IMG/VR virus record: IMGVR_UViG_3300035701_000137
Location: 1 to 35,869 of that record
Reading direction: 5' to 3' (one strand)
Length of the DNA: 35,869 nt
From: a virus
Below the pieces are notes generated by a model. It did no database searches and was not told the origin of the DNA. It saw only the letters and a list, made by a program, of their open reading frames with translations. Each line of letters starts with the position of its first letter. Position 1 is the first letter of the stretch. Both the position numbers and the translations under genes were made by a program. This document shows, in pieces, positions 6,602 through 14,570 of this stretch.

Positions 6602-8212
6602 GTGACAAGCACGCCCTACCAGTTCATCAAGCGGGGTAGCTTGTTCATCATCCCGGTCGGTCCGTCGATCGCCGAGGTGCCATACCCGACGCAGCCGTAC
6701 ACGAAGTACCCCGACTACTCGCTCTGGGTGCACGGCAAGATCACGGAGCCCGCGCTCCACCTCGACAACGCGCGGATGCCGGGCCTGTACCAGGAGGTCC
6801 GCGACGACCTCGTGCGCTACTCGCCGGTCGAGGTCACGCGCTCAGCCTTCCAGCGGTCTCAGCATGCATACGTCGGCGTGATCGATTCGCGCGGTACGCC
6901 GTACTACTTCGCGCTCGACTCACGTGGCCTGTCGGTCCGCGAGGTCGACCGCAACGACGACCGCGTGTGGAAGACGTTCGATCGGCTCGCCGTGGAGGAA
7001 CACATGGTGGCGGTTCGCAAGCGACGGACGGATTCTGCCGCGGAGATGGTCCAGGTCGACCACGAGCTGCGCGAGCCGATCCTCGTCGTCAGCAAGGCTC
7101 TCCGTTCTCAGAAGGCTGTGCAGCACCGGAAGGAGCACAAGCCTCCGAAGCCGTCACCGAAGACCGGCGTGCCGACCACTCGCCTCCACACGATCAACCG
7201 CGATGCTCAAGGGAAGACGCGGCCTTCGCGAGCGTTCCATCTTCCGTCGTCGAAGCCGGACAAGAAGCCGAAGGAGCCGAAGCCGACGAGCGAGCAGAAG
7301 GAGCATGCTCACCTGGCTCGGTACGAGGCGCGCTTGCGCGGGAAGCAGGCCATCAAGGACAAACTGCGCGCGGAGCGCCAGCAGCTGAAGCCCGCGAAGC
7401 AGCAGAAGCCGAAGGCATCGGACGAGCGTCTGAACGCGTGGCGAGCGAAGCATCCCGGAGGTAACGTCGAAGCGATGCAGGCGCACCCGTTCGCGAAGTC
7501 CAACCCTCGTCTCGTCATCAGGGTCGGCGACTACGCTGCGGAGATGCGGCGCGTCGGAGCGCTTCACGCTGCGGAGTGTGGTGAGGAGGACCTCGACCCA
7601 CCACGCCCGGAGGACTTCGAGGTCGAGAAGGCCACGCTTCCGAATGGAAGGGCGAAGGGGCACAAGCTGTCCGATCTCGACCAGGAGCAGCTACGCATCG
7701 GCGCTCGTCACGAACGTGAGCACACGACCGACAAGGACATCGCACGCAGGATCGCGGCTGATCATCTCGTCGAGGACCAGGATTACTACAAGAAGCTGAG
7801 GTGCGTGGAGAAGGCGCTGCCGAAGAAGGCCAAGGAAGAGAAGCCGAAGAAGACGCCGAACAGCAAGGCCACGAAGAAGCAGGCCGGCGCTGGCGGCAAG
7901 ACGCGCTACACGTACCCAGGTGAGAAGAAGGGCGGAGCGAAGAAGCCAGGCGCGAAGACGACCGGCAAGCCCGCTCCGCTCATCGTGGAGCACGACGACA
8001 CGAAGAACGCGAACCCCGACGAGCTTGCGAACCAGCTCGGCGTGTCCGTCCGCACGCTGCAGCGCACCGCGAAGCGTCTCGGTCGCGACGGCTTCACGAA
8101 GTTCATGCGGCCGCACCTGAAGAGGTTCGCCGCGAAGCATCGCCTCGACCCCGACTACTGGGGGACCCTGTACGAGAAGCTGCGTGCATCTGACGTCAAG
8201 GTTCCAGCATAG
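6602..8212 (+). CDS. lysine-rich head-module protein with EHT/DHL.E/YY motif and C-terminal HTH-like segment
   Basis: A 536-residue protein. The first ~130 residues are globular (FIIPVGPSIAEVPY, then AYVGVIDSRGTPYYFAL). Residues ~170-310 are a Lys/Pro-rich linker. Near residues 360-410 is ERE-HTTDKDIARRIAADHL-VEDQDYY, a signature I associate with DUF5661 (unverified). Residues ~435-470 are Lys/Gly-rich (YTYPGEKKGGAKKPG). The C-terminus (NPDELANQLGVSVRTLQRTA) looks like a helix-turn-helix. It sits between portal and MuF, so it is probably a virion or capsid-internal DNA-binding protein, but no function is recognised. GTG 6602 has no Shine-Dalgarno and follows a TAGGCT by 6 nt. Confidence 0.65.
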   Translation: MTSTPYQFIKRGSLFIIPVGPSIAEVPYPTQPYTKYPDYSLWVHGKITEPALHLDNARMPGLYQEVRDDLVRYSPVEVTRSAFQRSQHAYVGVIDSRGTPYYFALDSRGLSVREVDRNDDRVWKTFDRLAVEEHMVAVRKRRTDSAAEMVQVDHELREPILVVSKALRSQKAVQHRKEHKPPKPSPKTGVPTTRLHTINRDAQGKTRPSRAFHLPSSKPDKKPKEPKPTSEQKEHAHLARYEARLRGKQAIKDKLRAERQQLKPAKQQKPKASDERLNAWRAKHPGGNVEAMQAHPFAKSNPRLVIRVGDYAAEMRRVGALHAAECGEEDLDPPRPEDFEVEKATLPNGRAKGHKLSDLDQEQLRIGARHEREHTTDKDIARRIAADHLVEDQDYYKKLRCVEKALPKKAKEEKPKKTPNSKATKKQAGAGGKTRYTYPGEKKGGAKKPGAKTTGKPAPLIVEHDDTKNANPDELANQLGVSVRTLQRTAKRLGRDGFTKFMRPHLKRFAAKHRLDPDYWGTLYEKLRASDVKVPA

Positions 8213-8233
8213 ACGCCGGCAGCTCACCGCTGG

Positions 8234-8239
8234 TAGGCT
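8234..8239 (+). promoter_or_regulatory. TAGGCT -10 with TAGACG -35, leaderless-type promoter
   Basis: TAGGCT lies 7 nt before ATG 8247, in the short gap after the previous gene. TAGACG at 8210-8215 (4/6 to TTGACA) is 18 bp upstream. The gene lacks a Shine-Dalgarno. Confidence 0.55.
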
Positions 8240-8246
8240 GTGAGCC

Positions 8247-10217
8247 ATGCCAGGCTCCCACTCGGCGAAGCAGAAGCGTCAAGCGAAGCATATCGCCGAC
8301 AGCGAGAGGAAGCGTGGTGTGAGCAGCAAACGGGCCGAGTCGATCGGATGGGCGACCGTGAACAAGAAGCTCAAGAAGAACCAGTCGCTCGCCCACGTCC
8401 AGAACCAGCTCTCCAATGCGTCGAGCGTTGCTTCGCGAGGACCGTCCAAGCCGACGAAGACGCCTTCGCATCTCACACACGTCCAGAATCAGCTCTCCAG
8501 CGCATCGAGCATCGTCGGTAAGTCGAAGAACAAGCAGAAGACGAAGAAGGCCACGGCGATCGAGTACGACCCCAACCTCGCAGCAGGAACAGCCTTGCAG
8601 ACGCCGCCTCCAGCTCCACCTCCAGTGAAGAAGTCGAAGCGGTCGTTCAATGACCCGACCCTAAAGAAGGACAAGCTCAGCACCGCTGGAATCGCGCAGG
8701 CGCAGCAGGCGCAGACGACCGTCTTACCTCTCACGAAGAAGATGAAGCTCGACAAGGCAGGAGAGACTGCAGTGCATGGCAAACGAGATCACTCCGCCAT
8801 GGGCGCCATCACCGGCCATGCCATCACTCGCATGGCCAGAGACACCGGAGTCACAGGACATCCACCGAATCCGGCTGGCAATGCGGTCACGCGTTATGGC
8901 ATCACCGCCGTTCGGAAAAAGCCGAGGGATATGAAGGCGACCAAAGCATTTAGGGTGATGACGCTCGACGACTACCACGCGACGATCATGAAGACCGAAG
9001 GCTCTGGTGGTCCCGCATCGCCAGCTGCTCCGACCACAACGCCGAAGAAATTCCCGCGCAAGGAGAAGCCGACGATCCAGTTGAAGCCCGTCGGTGAGAC
9101 GCGGCACCAACGAACGGGCGCCACAGTCAAGATGCGCGCGATCGCCGACGAGGAAGCACAGGCGAATTTAGCTGCTGGCAAGCACCTTCGTGGTGGCTAC
9201 GAGAAGGCGATGAAGCGTCTCCTGGCGATCAAGAAGGCGCTCGCGACCGGGTACGGCAAGGTCTCTGGTGGTGGTGCTCTCAAGGCTCCGAACCGCGGAC
9301 GGAGCAAGCGTCCGATCGACATCACCCTGAGCCTCACCGACTTCAATCGCGCGATGGAGGCGATGCCGAGGCCGTCCGGTCCGACGAAGCCGCCGTCGTA
9401 CCTGCCAGGCGTCCACAATCCGAAGTCGCCGATGCGGCCGAAGATGGGCCTCAAGAAGCCGAGTCGTGGCGGCGGCGGAGCCGCGGCATCGTCGGACGTC
9501 AAGAGCATGTCGGGGAAGAAGTCCGTCAGGCCAACCACATCCAGCAAGCATTCTCCGCGGGTGCTCGATGGTGGTGGTGCGACAGAGCTGTCGAACAGCG
9601 TCAAGACTGTGGTACAAAAATCAGAAGGAGACGGCACGATGTCCAAGACGAACTTCAACGACCTCTTCAAGGCCGAACTGGGCGCTGCCGCCGACGACGT
9701 GCTCTGCGACTGCCCGCACTGCGAGGCACCGATCACGAAGTCGGACCTGGAGAAGGCCCGCGGCCACAAGGGCAAGGGCGCCACCACGCACCAGAGTGGC
9801 GCGAAGCACGGCAAGTCGAGCGCGCACGTCGTCGACCAGAACCCGACCGGCGGCAACACGCGCGGCGGTGACGGTCACGGCGTCCACACGCCGAGCCGCG
9901 GCGTGCCCGGAGCGAAGAAGCATGACGCGGTCGTCGGCGTCCAGAATGGCAAGGGCACGCACGCCCGCAAGGCCGTGAAGGATTCCGATAGCGACGACGC
10001 TTCGAGCGACGACGCTTCGAGCGGCAAGGCCGCTCCGGTGAAGAAGTCGCTCGGCCCGACGTACCGCGGCACCGACTTCGTCCAGTACGTCGACTACGGC
10101 GACGCTCCTGGATCGGACGCGTTCATCGCGAAGTCGATCTCGGAGGGCTCGCTCGGCGGCACGCAGCCGACCCAGCCGATGGACCTGAACAACGACCTCA
10201 CCCGTCTCCTGATCTGA
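8247..10217 (+). CDS. long lysine-rich head-module protein, possibly two joined genes
   Basis: A 656-residue ORF. The N-terminus (KQKRQAKHIADSERKRGVS, then AESIGWATVNKK) resembles a motif common in small phage proteins. Residues 50-88 hold an imperfect repeat of HVQNQLSxASS. The middle is Lys/Pro-rich with short globular pieces (AITGHAITRMARDTG). At codon 465 an in-frame ATG (9639) has a strong Shine-Dalgarno. After it the text changes: a CDCPHC zinc knuckle, a His/Gly-rich stretch, acidic SDSDDASSDDASS, then a C-terminal globular end. Third positions before 9639 look less GC-rich than after it. It may be one virion protein, a nested pair, or a fusion of two genes. The function is unknown; the position suggests a capsid-internal or scaffold-associated role. 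Confidence 0.6.
   Translation: MPGSHSAKQKRQAKHIADSERKRGVSSKRAESIGWATVNKKLKKNQSLAHVQNQLSNASSVASRGPSKPTKTPSHLTHVQNQLSSASSIVGKSKNKQKTKKATAIEYDPNLAAGTALQTPPPAPPPVKKSKRSFNDPTLKKDKLSTAGIAQAQQAQTTVLPLTKKMKLDKAGETAVHGKRDHSAMGAITGHAITRMARDTGVTGHPPNPAGNAVTRYGITAVRKKPRDMKATKAFRVMTLDDYHATIMKTEGSGGPASPAAPTTTPKKFPRKEKPTIQLKPVGETRHQRTGATVKMRAIADEEAQANLAAGKHLRGGYEKAMKRLLAIKKALATGYGKVSGGGALKAPNRGRSKRPIDITLSLTDFNRAMEAMPRPSGPTKPPSYLPGVHNPKSPMRPKMGLKKPSRGGGGAAASSDVKSMSGKKSVRPTTSSKHSPRVLDGGGATELSNSVKTVVQKSEGDGTMSKTNFNDLFKAELGAAADDVLCDCPHCEAPITKSDLEKARGHKGKGATTHQSGAKHGKSSAHVVDQNPTGGNTRGGDGHGVHTPSRGVPGAKKHDAVVGVQNGKGTHARKAVKDSDSDDASSDDASSGKAAPVKKSLGPTYRGTDFVQYVDYGDAPGSDAFIAKSISEGSLGGTQPTQPMDLNNDLTRLLI
8394..8510 (+). 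repeat. imperfect 33-bp coding repeat (HVQNQLSxASS), two copies
   Basis: Copies at 8394-8426 and 8478-8510, 84 bp apart and in the same frame, encode HVQNQLSNASS and HVQNQLSSASS. A few, mostly third-position, differences separate them, so this is an older internal duplication. Confidence 0.85.
9623..9630 (+). promoter_or_regulatory. strong internal Shine-Dalgarno for ATG 9639
   Basis: AGAAGGAG lies 8 nt before the in-frame ATG at 9639. It is among the best ribosome sites in the head module, while the parent ORF start at 8247 has none. Confidence 0.65.
9639..10217 (+). CDS. internal in-frame product, zinc-knuckle and acidic-Ser protein
   Basis: A 192-residue product from ATG 9639 in the same frame as the ORF starting at 8247. 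It begins MSKTNFNDLFKAELGAAADD, has CDCPHC (three cysteines in six residues, a partial zinc knuckle), a Gly/His-rich low-complexity region, an acidic SDDASSDDASS tract and a folded C-terminal part (YRGTDFVQYVDYGDAPGSDAF). Overlapping head genes with internal starts are known, for example the lambda C/Nu3 protease-scaffold pair, so a nested scaffold-type product is possible. It shares the acidic Ser tracts seen in the portal tail and in the scaffold candidate at 16229. Separate production is inferred from the ribosome site and the composition change. Confidence 0.55.
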   Translation: MSKTNFNDLFKAELGAAADDVLCDCPHCEAPITKSDLEKARGHKGKGATTHQSGAKHGKSSAHVVDQNPTGGNTRGGDGHGVHTPSRGVPGAKKHDAVVGVQNGKGTHARKAVKDSDSDDASSDDASSGKAAPVKKSLGPTYRGTDFVQYVDYGDAPGSDAFIAKSISEGSLGGTQPTQPMDLNNDLTRLLI

Positions 10218-10219
10218 TG

Positions 10220-10225
10220 TAGGGT
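10220..10225 (+). promoter_or_regulatory. TAGGGT -10-like hexamer, leaderless-type
   Basis: TAGGGT lies 6 nt before GTG 10232, just after the preceding stop. No clear -35 is visible, and no good Shine-Dalgarno serves the downstream gene. Confidence 0.4.
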
Positions 10226-10231
10226 CGAGGT

Positions 10232-11668
10232 GTGGACCTCGACGAGCTGTTCGGCGACGGCGCGGAGCTTGGCCAAGACGTTATCGTCAAGGCCCAGCTC
10301 CGTTTTCGCATCCACCCTCCGAAGCACCCGGTGGCTCAGGACATCGTCGACCGCCTCATCATGGCGTACGACGAGCGAGTCGCCATGATCTGCGACGAGG
10401 TCGACGACGTCCTCCAGCACGCCGACGTCAGACGATCACACGATACGCCGCTCGTGCTCACGCTCGCTGTCGCAGGAGCGCGCTCGCGGGACGTCGTGAA
10501 GGCAGCCCAGCAACCTTATGCGCCTGGCACCAAGGGTGGGAAGTGGTACCGCGACGGTCAGGGTCACGTGCGTTACGGAGAGCAACCGCAAGGCAAGTTT
10601 AAGCAGCGCGCGAAGCAGGAGCACACGCAGCCGCACGTCGGCCACTACCGGCCGAAGCCCTTCATGGGCATTCACGGCAGCGACCGAGACGTGACCGGGT
10701 TCCTGCTCGATCATGTCGACCCGCACGGCTTCAGTGCTGGCGAGCTGCGCTTCCTCGGTTCTTGGTACGGGACCGACACCAAGAGCGGAGCGCTGTTCGA
10801 TGCATTCCTCGACTGCACTGGGCTCACACGTGAGGACCTGAAGGCAGGCACGATCCACCTCCAGTTCGGCAGCCAGCACCTCACGTACGAGGAGGCGGTG
10901 TTCGAGTTCTTCGCGGCTCAGGAGTCGCTGTTCATGGGAGAGGGCTCGTCGTCAGGTGACGAGACGAAGGACTGGAACACCATCCTCAACGACGAGATCA
11001 AACCGATCCTCGACAGCGTGTTCAGTAAGTACGAGGCGCTCAAGGACGACGAAGACTTCCAGAAGCATTTCGCCGAGGAGCCGGAGCGGCAGCGTCGTCG
11101 GTTCTTCGAAAACGCTCGCCGGCACGACAAGGACACCCGCGACCTCGCGAACCGCGTCATCGGCGAGTGGGACCCGGAGAGGCAGGTCGCTGACGTGATC
11201 GCAGGCATGAAGGCACTCGGTCTGTTCGCGAAGCAGAGCAGGGTCGACCACCACGCGCACGTGAACGACCATCCTCACCTGCGCGGCGCGGTGGCGATGG
11301 ATGGGCGCCTGCTCACCGATGGTCCGAGGAGTCCGTTGATCGGCGACGAGGACAAGCTCTCCACGTTGTCGGCGTCGCAGCTGATGTTGCTCTACGCAGC
11401 GGCCGAGCTTCATCGCCGATGGGATCCGGACACGCGCTCATACTCACCAGAGAAGCAGTCGGACATCGGCGCTGGCGTGATCGGCGAGAAGGTCCTCGTC
11501 GCGCTGGAGAACAAGTCAAGCCGCTGGGCAGAGGCGCTCGGTCTCGTCCGAGGTCATCTCGACGAGATGGTCGATCGTCTCGTGACGACGCTCAACGACG
11601 TCAACGCCGGCGAGGGCACCAACCCGGGCAAGCAGAAGAAGTCGAAGCCGAAGAGGTCGAAGAAGTAA
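10232..11668 (+). CDS. hypothetical head-module protein
   Basis: A 478-residue protein from GTG 10232. The N-terminal ~85 residues are helical and acidic. Residues ~92-115 (YAPGTKGGKWYRDGQGHVRYG) form a Gly/aromatic motif followed by a basic linker. The central ~150 residues look globular (FMGIHGSDRDVTGFLLDHVD, then FSAGELRFLGSWYG). The C-terminal half is helical and charged, ending in a Lys-rich tail (KQKKSKPKRSKK). Its stop overlaps the next start (TAATG at 11666-11670). I recognise no family. Its place between portal and MuF suggests a virion or assembly protein. Confidence 0.65.
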   Translation: MDLDELFGDGAELGQDVIVKAQLRFRIHPPKHPVAQDIVDRLIMAYDERVAMICDEVDDVLQHADVRRSHDTPLVLTLAVAGARSRDVVKAAQQPYAPGTKGGKWYRDGQGHVRYGEQPQGKFKQRAKQEHTQPHVGHYRPKPFMGIHGSDRDVTGFLLDHVDPHGFSAGELRFLGSWYGTDTKSGALFDAFLDCTGLTREDLKAGTIHLQFGSQHLTYEEAVFEFFAAQESLFMGEGSSSGDETKDWNTILNDEIKPILDSVFSKYEALKDDEDFQKHFAEEPERQRRRFFENARRHDKDTRDLANRVIGEWDPERQVADVIAGMKALGLFAKQSRVDHHAHVNDHPHLRGAVAMDGRLLTDGPRSPLIGDEDKLSTLSASQLMLLYAAAELHRRWDPDTRSYSPEKQSDIGAGVIGEKVLVALENKSSRWAEALGLVRGHLDEMVDRLVTTLNDVNAGEGTNPGKQKKSKPKRSKK

Positions 11669-12066
11669 TGACCGCAGGTCCGTTCATCCTGGAGATCGAC
11701 GAGGGCGACGAAGGGCCGACGATTCACGCGCTCACGCCGGCGTCGGTGCTCGTGATCCACGGCGCAGACGAGCTGAACGGCAAGCTCGAAGCGTTCCGCG
11801 ACCCGGTCAAGAACAAGGTCGTGCAGAACACAACGAAGGCTCGTCGTTGGTACGTCGAGAAGATCCTGCCGGCGCTGCGCTATTACTGCGACAAGTACGA
11901 TGTCCCTCAACCAGACTGGCTCGTCGGCAACAACCACTGGGAAGGGATGGACGACGAGGAGAAGGAACTGTTGTTCGGTCCCGGTGAGCTGAAGTTCCGA
12001 GAGTTCCAGCCCGTGAACGTGCCGGACATCCATGTCGACCGCGAGGAAGAAGAGGTCCAGCAGTAA
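11668..12066 (+). CDS. hypothetical acidic protein
   Basis: A 132-residue protein starting at an ATG that overlaps the upstream stop by 1 nt; its own stop overlaps the MuF gene start in the same way. It has an N-terminal beta part (FILEIDEGDEGPTIHAL, SVLVIHGA), a helical middle (KARRWYVEKILPALRYYC) and a very acidic tail (VDREEEEVQQ). No motif of known function is visible. Coupling on both sides suggests stoichiometric production with the flanking head proteins. Confidence 0.7.
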   Translation: MTAGPFILEIDEGDEGPTIHALTPASVLVIHGADELNGKLEAFRDPVKNKVVQNTTKARRWYVEKILPALRYYCDKYDVPQPDWLVGNNHWEGMDDEEKELLFGPGELKFREFQPVNVPDIHVDREEEEVQQ

Positions 12067-13124
12067 TGGCGGCACGCGTCCTCACGCCGCTCCAACGTCG
12101 AAAGATCGGACAGGCGATCCGAGACGGGCACCTCGCGTTCCTCGCGGAGATGTTCGGACCGACCGCGATCGATCCCGAAGACTACGACCGTCTGCGAGCC
12201 GCCGGCAAGATCCGCAGCGAAAAGCTCCTGCCTCAGGACGCGGCGCTCGCGGCGCACCACCTCGGGTCGATCGCCGGAGAGGAGCAGTCGAGTGCGCTCG
12301 CCGCGATGCGCGAGGAGGCGAAGCGCGAGCACGTCGCGGCCGTGCACGAGATGCCGGCGACGGCAGCCGCTCGGGTGTTCGACGTGGAGAAGCCGCCGCT
12401 GCTCACGCCGGACGACTTCTGGCGCCAGCTCCGCGACGACCCTCAGGTCATCATGGAGGCGGAGCGCGAGGCCGTCGCTCTCCTGCGCGACCGCATCGGT
12501 CAGCACGTGCGCGGGCTCGGCAACAAGCTCGACGCAGCCACCGGCCACATCCTGGTCGACGCCGACGACCAGCTCCGTCGTCGACGACTCACGCGTGTTC
12601 AGCGCGAGGTGTCGCGCGGCGTGGAGGAGCGAGCGTCAGCGCAGGAGGTCGCACAGCGGATCCGCGAGGCGACGCAGGACCTCCGGCGCGACTGGCTCCG
12701 TACCGCGCACACCGAGATGCACAATGCTGTGGAGGAGGCGAAGGCGATCGTGCTCGCGCACCGCCACCCGTCACGTGACCCGCGCGTGTTCAAGCGTCCG
12801 CGTCCTGACGCGTGCGCGTTCTGCAAGCTGCTCTACCTGAAGCCTGATGGTGTCACGCCGCGGGTGTTCAGGCTCAGCGAGCTGCTCGCGAATGGGTCGA
12901 ACGTCGGCCGCCGTGCAGGCCGACCGACGCGTTCTGGGGGTTCTCGGACGCAATGGAAGGCCGTGATCGGCGCGATGCACCCCTTCTGTAAATGCGAGCT
13001 GTTCGTCATCCCAGATGGGATGGGCTTCAACGATCGGGGCGAAATGGTGTACGTAGGTACTATGAAGTCGATCGAGGTGGAGCATCTCGACGAGGCGCTC
13101 ACCAACCACGTCTGCGAGGAGTGA
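12066..13124 (+). CDS. MuF-like minor head protein
   Basis: A 352-residue protein. The N-terminal ~200 residues are helical. Residues ~210-320 carry the phage Mu F / SPP1 gp7-like head morphogenesis domain: DWLRTAHTEMHNAVEEAKA (the R-x-x-x-T-E helix), then C250-x-x-C253 and HPFCKCELFVIPDG (H305, C308, C310), the usual Cys/His cluster. MuF proteins bind the portal and are packaged inside the head, and in some phages they carry fused effector domains; none is fused here, but a kinase-like gene lies two genes downstream. The ATG overlaps the upstream stop (TAATG). Confidence 0.85.
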   Translation: MAARVLTPLQRRKIGQAIRDGHLAFLAEMFGPTAIDPEDYDRLRAAGKIRSEKLLPQDAALAAHHLGSIAGEEQSSALAAMREEAKREHVAAVHEMPATAAARVFDVEKPPLLTPDDFWRQLRDDPQVIMEAEREAVALLRDRIGQHVRGLGNKLDAATGHILVDADDQLRRRRLTRVQREVSRGVEERASAQEVAQRIREATQDLRRDWLRTAHTEMHNAVEEAKAIVLAHRHPSRDPRVFKRPRPDACAFCKLLYLKPDGVTPRVFRLSELLANGSNVGRRAGRPTRSGGSRTQWKAVIGAMHPFCKCELFVIPDGMGFNDRGEMVYVGTMKSIEVEHLDEALTNHVCEE

Positions 13125-13127
13125 ATC

Positions 13128-13706
13128 ATGGCACGCATCTCAGGAACCGTATCCCGTAACGTCCCACTCGACTCCGTCCTCGGACGACCGTTGCTGTTGA
13201 GCGGCACGTTCGACCTCTACGTGACGCAGGACGAGCTTGGCCGTGTCCAGCACGTGCTCGACGCCCTCATCGCGTCTGGCATCATGACGCAGCACAGCCG
13301 GTCCACGGAGAGCGACGGCCTCATCTCCAACGCGTCGGCGCCCGTCGTCGATGCTCCGGCGTCCGGCATTGGCGCTCCGGCTCCGCTCCACCTCATCCCA
13401 CATGCGATCCCCGATGCGGCTGGTGATAACACGTACACGTTCACTGCACAGAAGAAGATGGAGGTCGTCACGTTCTTCATCCACAAGAGCGTCGCGGGTG
13501 CCGGCAACACGATCAAGCTGCAGGACAACGCGGCGGTCGACATCTCCAACGCGGTGGCCGCGGACACCGACAAGGCGGTCACGTCGCCGGCCACGCTCGA
13601 TCAGACGAAGAAGATCATCAACGCCGGCAGCACGTACAAGTTCCTGGCGCACCGCGCCGCGGGCTCGATGGCCGCCGAGGTCTATCTGGTCGTCATCCTC
13701 CGGTAG
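13128..13706 (+). CDS. beta-rich virion protein (decoration or fibre candidate)
   Basis: A 192-residue protein with a good Shine-Dalgarno (GAGGAGTG). After an N-terminal strand-rich part (LLLSGTFDLYVTQDELG) and a Ser/Ala/Pro linker, residues ~100-192 look like a beta-sandwich: NTYTFTAQKKMEVVTFFIHK, then NTIKLQDNAAVDISNAV and a final AAEVYLVVILR strand. This looks like a surface-exposed virion domain such as a head decoration or fibre protein. It lies 3 nt before the kinase-like gene. The exact role is unknown. Confidence 0.6.
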   Translation: MARISGTVSRNVPLDSVLGRPLLLSGTFDLYVTQDELGRVQHVLDALIASGIMTQHSRSTESDGLISNASAPVVDAPASGIGAPAPLHLIPHAIPDAAGDNTYTFTAQKKMEVVTFFIHKSVAGAGNTIKLQDNAAVDISNAVAADTDKAVTSPATLDQTKKIINAGSTYKFLAHRAAGSMAAEVYLVVILR

Positions 13707-13709
13707 CGC

Positions 13710-14570
13710 TTGAGCCAGTTCTCCGACCTCGTCACGACGGAGAAGCCGCGGCATCTGGGGAAGGCTCCGGGCGGCAAGAGCGGAGCCCTGCTCGCGACGT
13801 ACGAGGGTGGTGTGAAGGCGATCGTGAAGTTGTCGAAGGACAAGCTTCCGAGCGGTCACCACAAGCAGCGCGGCATCGCGGCGTCGTTGCACCCGTCGCG
13901 CGAGGTCGCGTTCTATCGGTCCGCGGAGATGCTCGGGTTCGCCGACCTCGTGCCGGAGACCGTGCTTACGAAGAAGGCGGTGCCTGGCGCTGTGGCATCC
14001 GCGCAGCTGTTCGTCCCTGCTCACCACCTCAGCGATCTGCAGCCGAGACTCAAGGACGTCGACGACACCAACTGGGGATCCACTCTGGCAGAGACCTGCA
14101 TGGTGGTGCCGAAGAAGTTCTGGAAGCACCTGCTCGCGCTCGACGTGCTGGCCGGCGCACGAGACCGTCATGCGAACAACGTTGGTCTGCTCGTGCGCTC
14201 GGAGAACGACAGGCCGATCTACCGCATCACCGCGTGGGACAACGCGGTCACGTTCGGCAAGACGTTCGACCGCTACCACAACGTGTTCCACAAGTTCCTC
14301 TTCCGCCGCTCCGTCGACCTCGGTGACACGTGGTACCCGCTCGACAGGTTGACGCGAGCCGACCTCCGCGACGCGCTCGGTGACTACCTCCAGCCTGACG
14401 AGCTGGAGCACGCGTTCCTCCGCGTTCGGTTCTTCCTCGACTACCCTTACCGTCTGCCGTGGAAGGTCTGCAGCAAGGGCAACGACAGCCCGCACGACTT
14501 CCCAGACTACAACTCCTACTTCAATCCAGTTGCCGAGCGCCCATTGCATCTGATCAGGATCCCGGCTTGA
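13710..14570 (+). CDS. PI3/4K-HipA-type kinase-like protein in the head module
   Basis: A 286-residue protein from a TTG start. Motifs follow the PI3/4-kinase/HipA-like branch of the protein-kinase fold: a candidate ATP-binding Lys in VKAIVKL (K36 or K40), an acidic helix residue in REVAFY (E65) preceding LGFADLVPETVL, the catalytic-loop motif ARDRHANN (D152, N156/N157) and the metal-binding AWDNAVTFG (D177). The layout resembles actinobacterial SCO1664-like and Fam20/HipA kinases. It lies between MuF and the prohead protease, so it may be packaged and injected, or may modify host or virion proteins. There is no Shine-Dalgarno; translation probably continues from the gene ending at 13706. The 3' end is duplicated 146 bp downstream with an HNH fragment between. 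Kinase activity is inferred. Confidence 0.65.
   Translation: MSQFSDLVTTEKPRHLGKAPGGKSGALLATYEGGVKAIVKLSKDKLPSGHHKQRGIAASLHPSREVAFYRSAEMLGFADLVPETVLTKKAVPGAVASAQLFVPAHHLSDLQPRLKDVDDTNWGSTLAETCMVVPKKFWKHLLALDVLAGARDRHANNVGLLVRSENDRPIYRITAWDNAVTFGKTFDRYHNVFHKFLFRRSVDLGDTWYPLDRLTRADLRDALGDYLQPDELEHAFLRVRFFLDYPYRLPWKVCSKGNDSPHDFPDYNSYFNPVAERPLHLIRIPA
14541..14570 (+). repeat. first copy of kinase 3' end (PLHLIRIPA-stop)
   Basis: The last nine codons and stop of the kinase-like gene. A diverged copy lies at 14687-14716 encoding PPNLIRVPA-stop, offset by 146 bp in another frame. Most differences in the shared LIR(I/V)PA part are synonymous, as between two divergent homologous genes. Confidence 0.55.
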
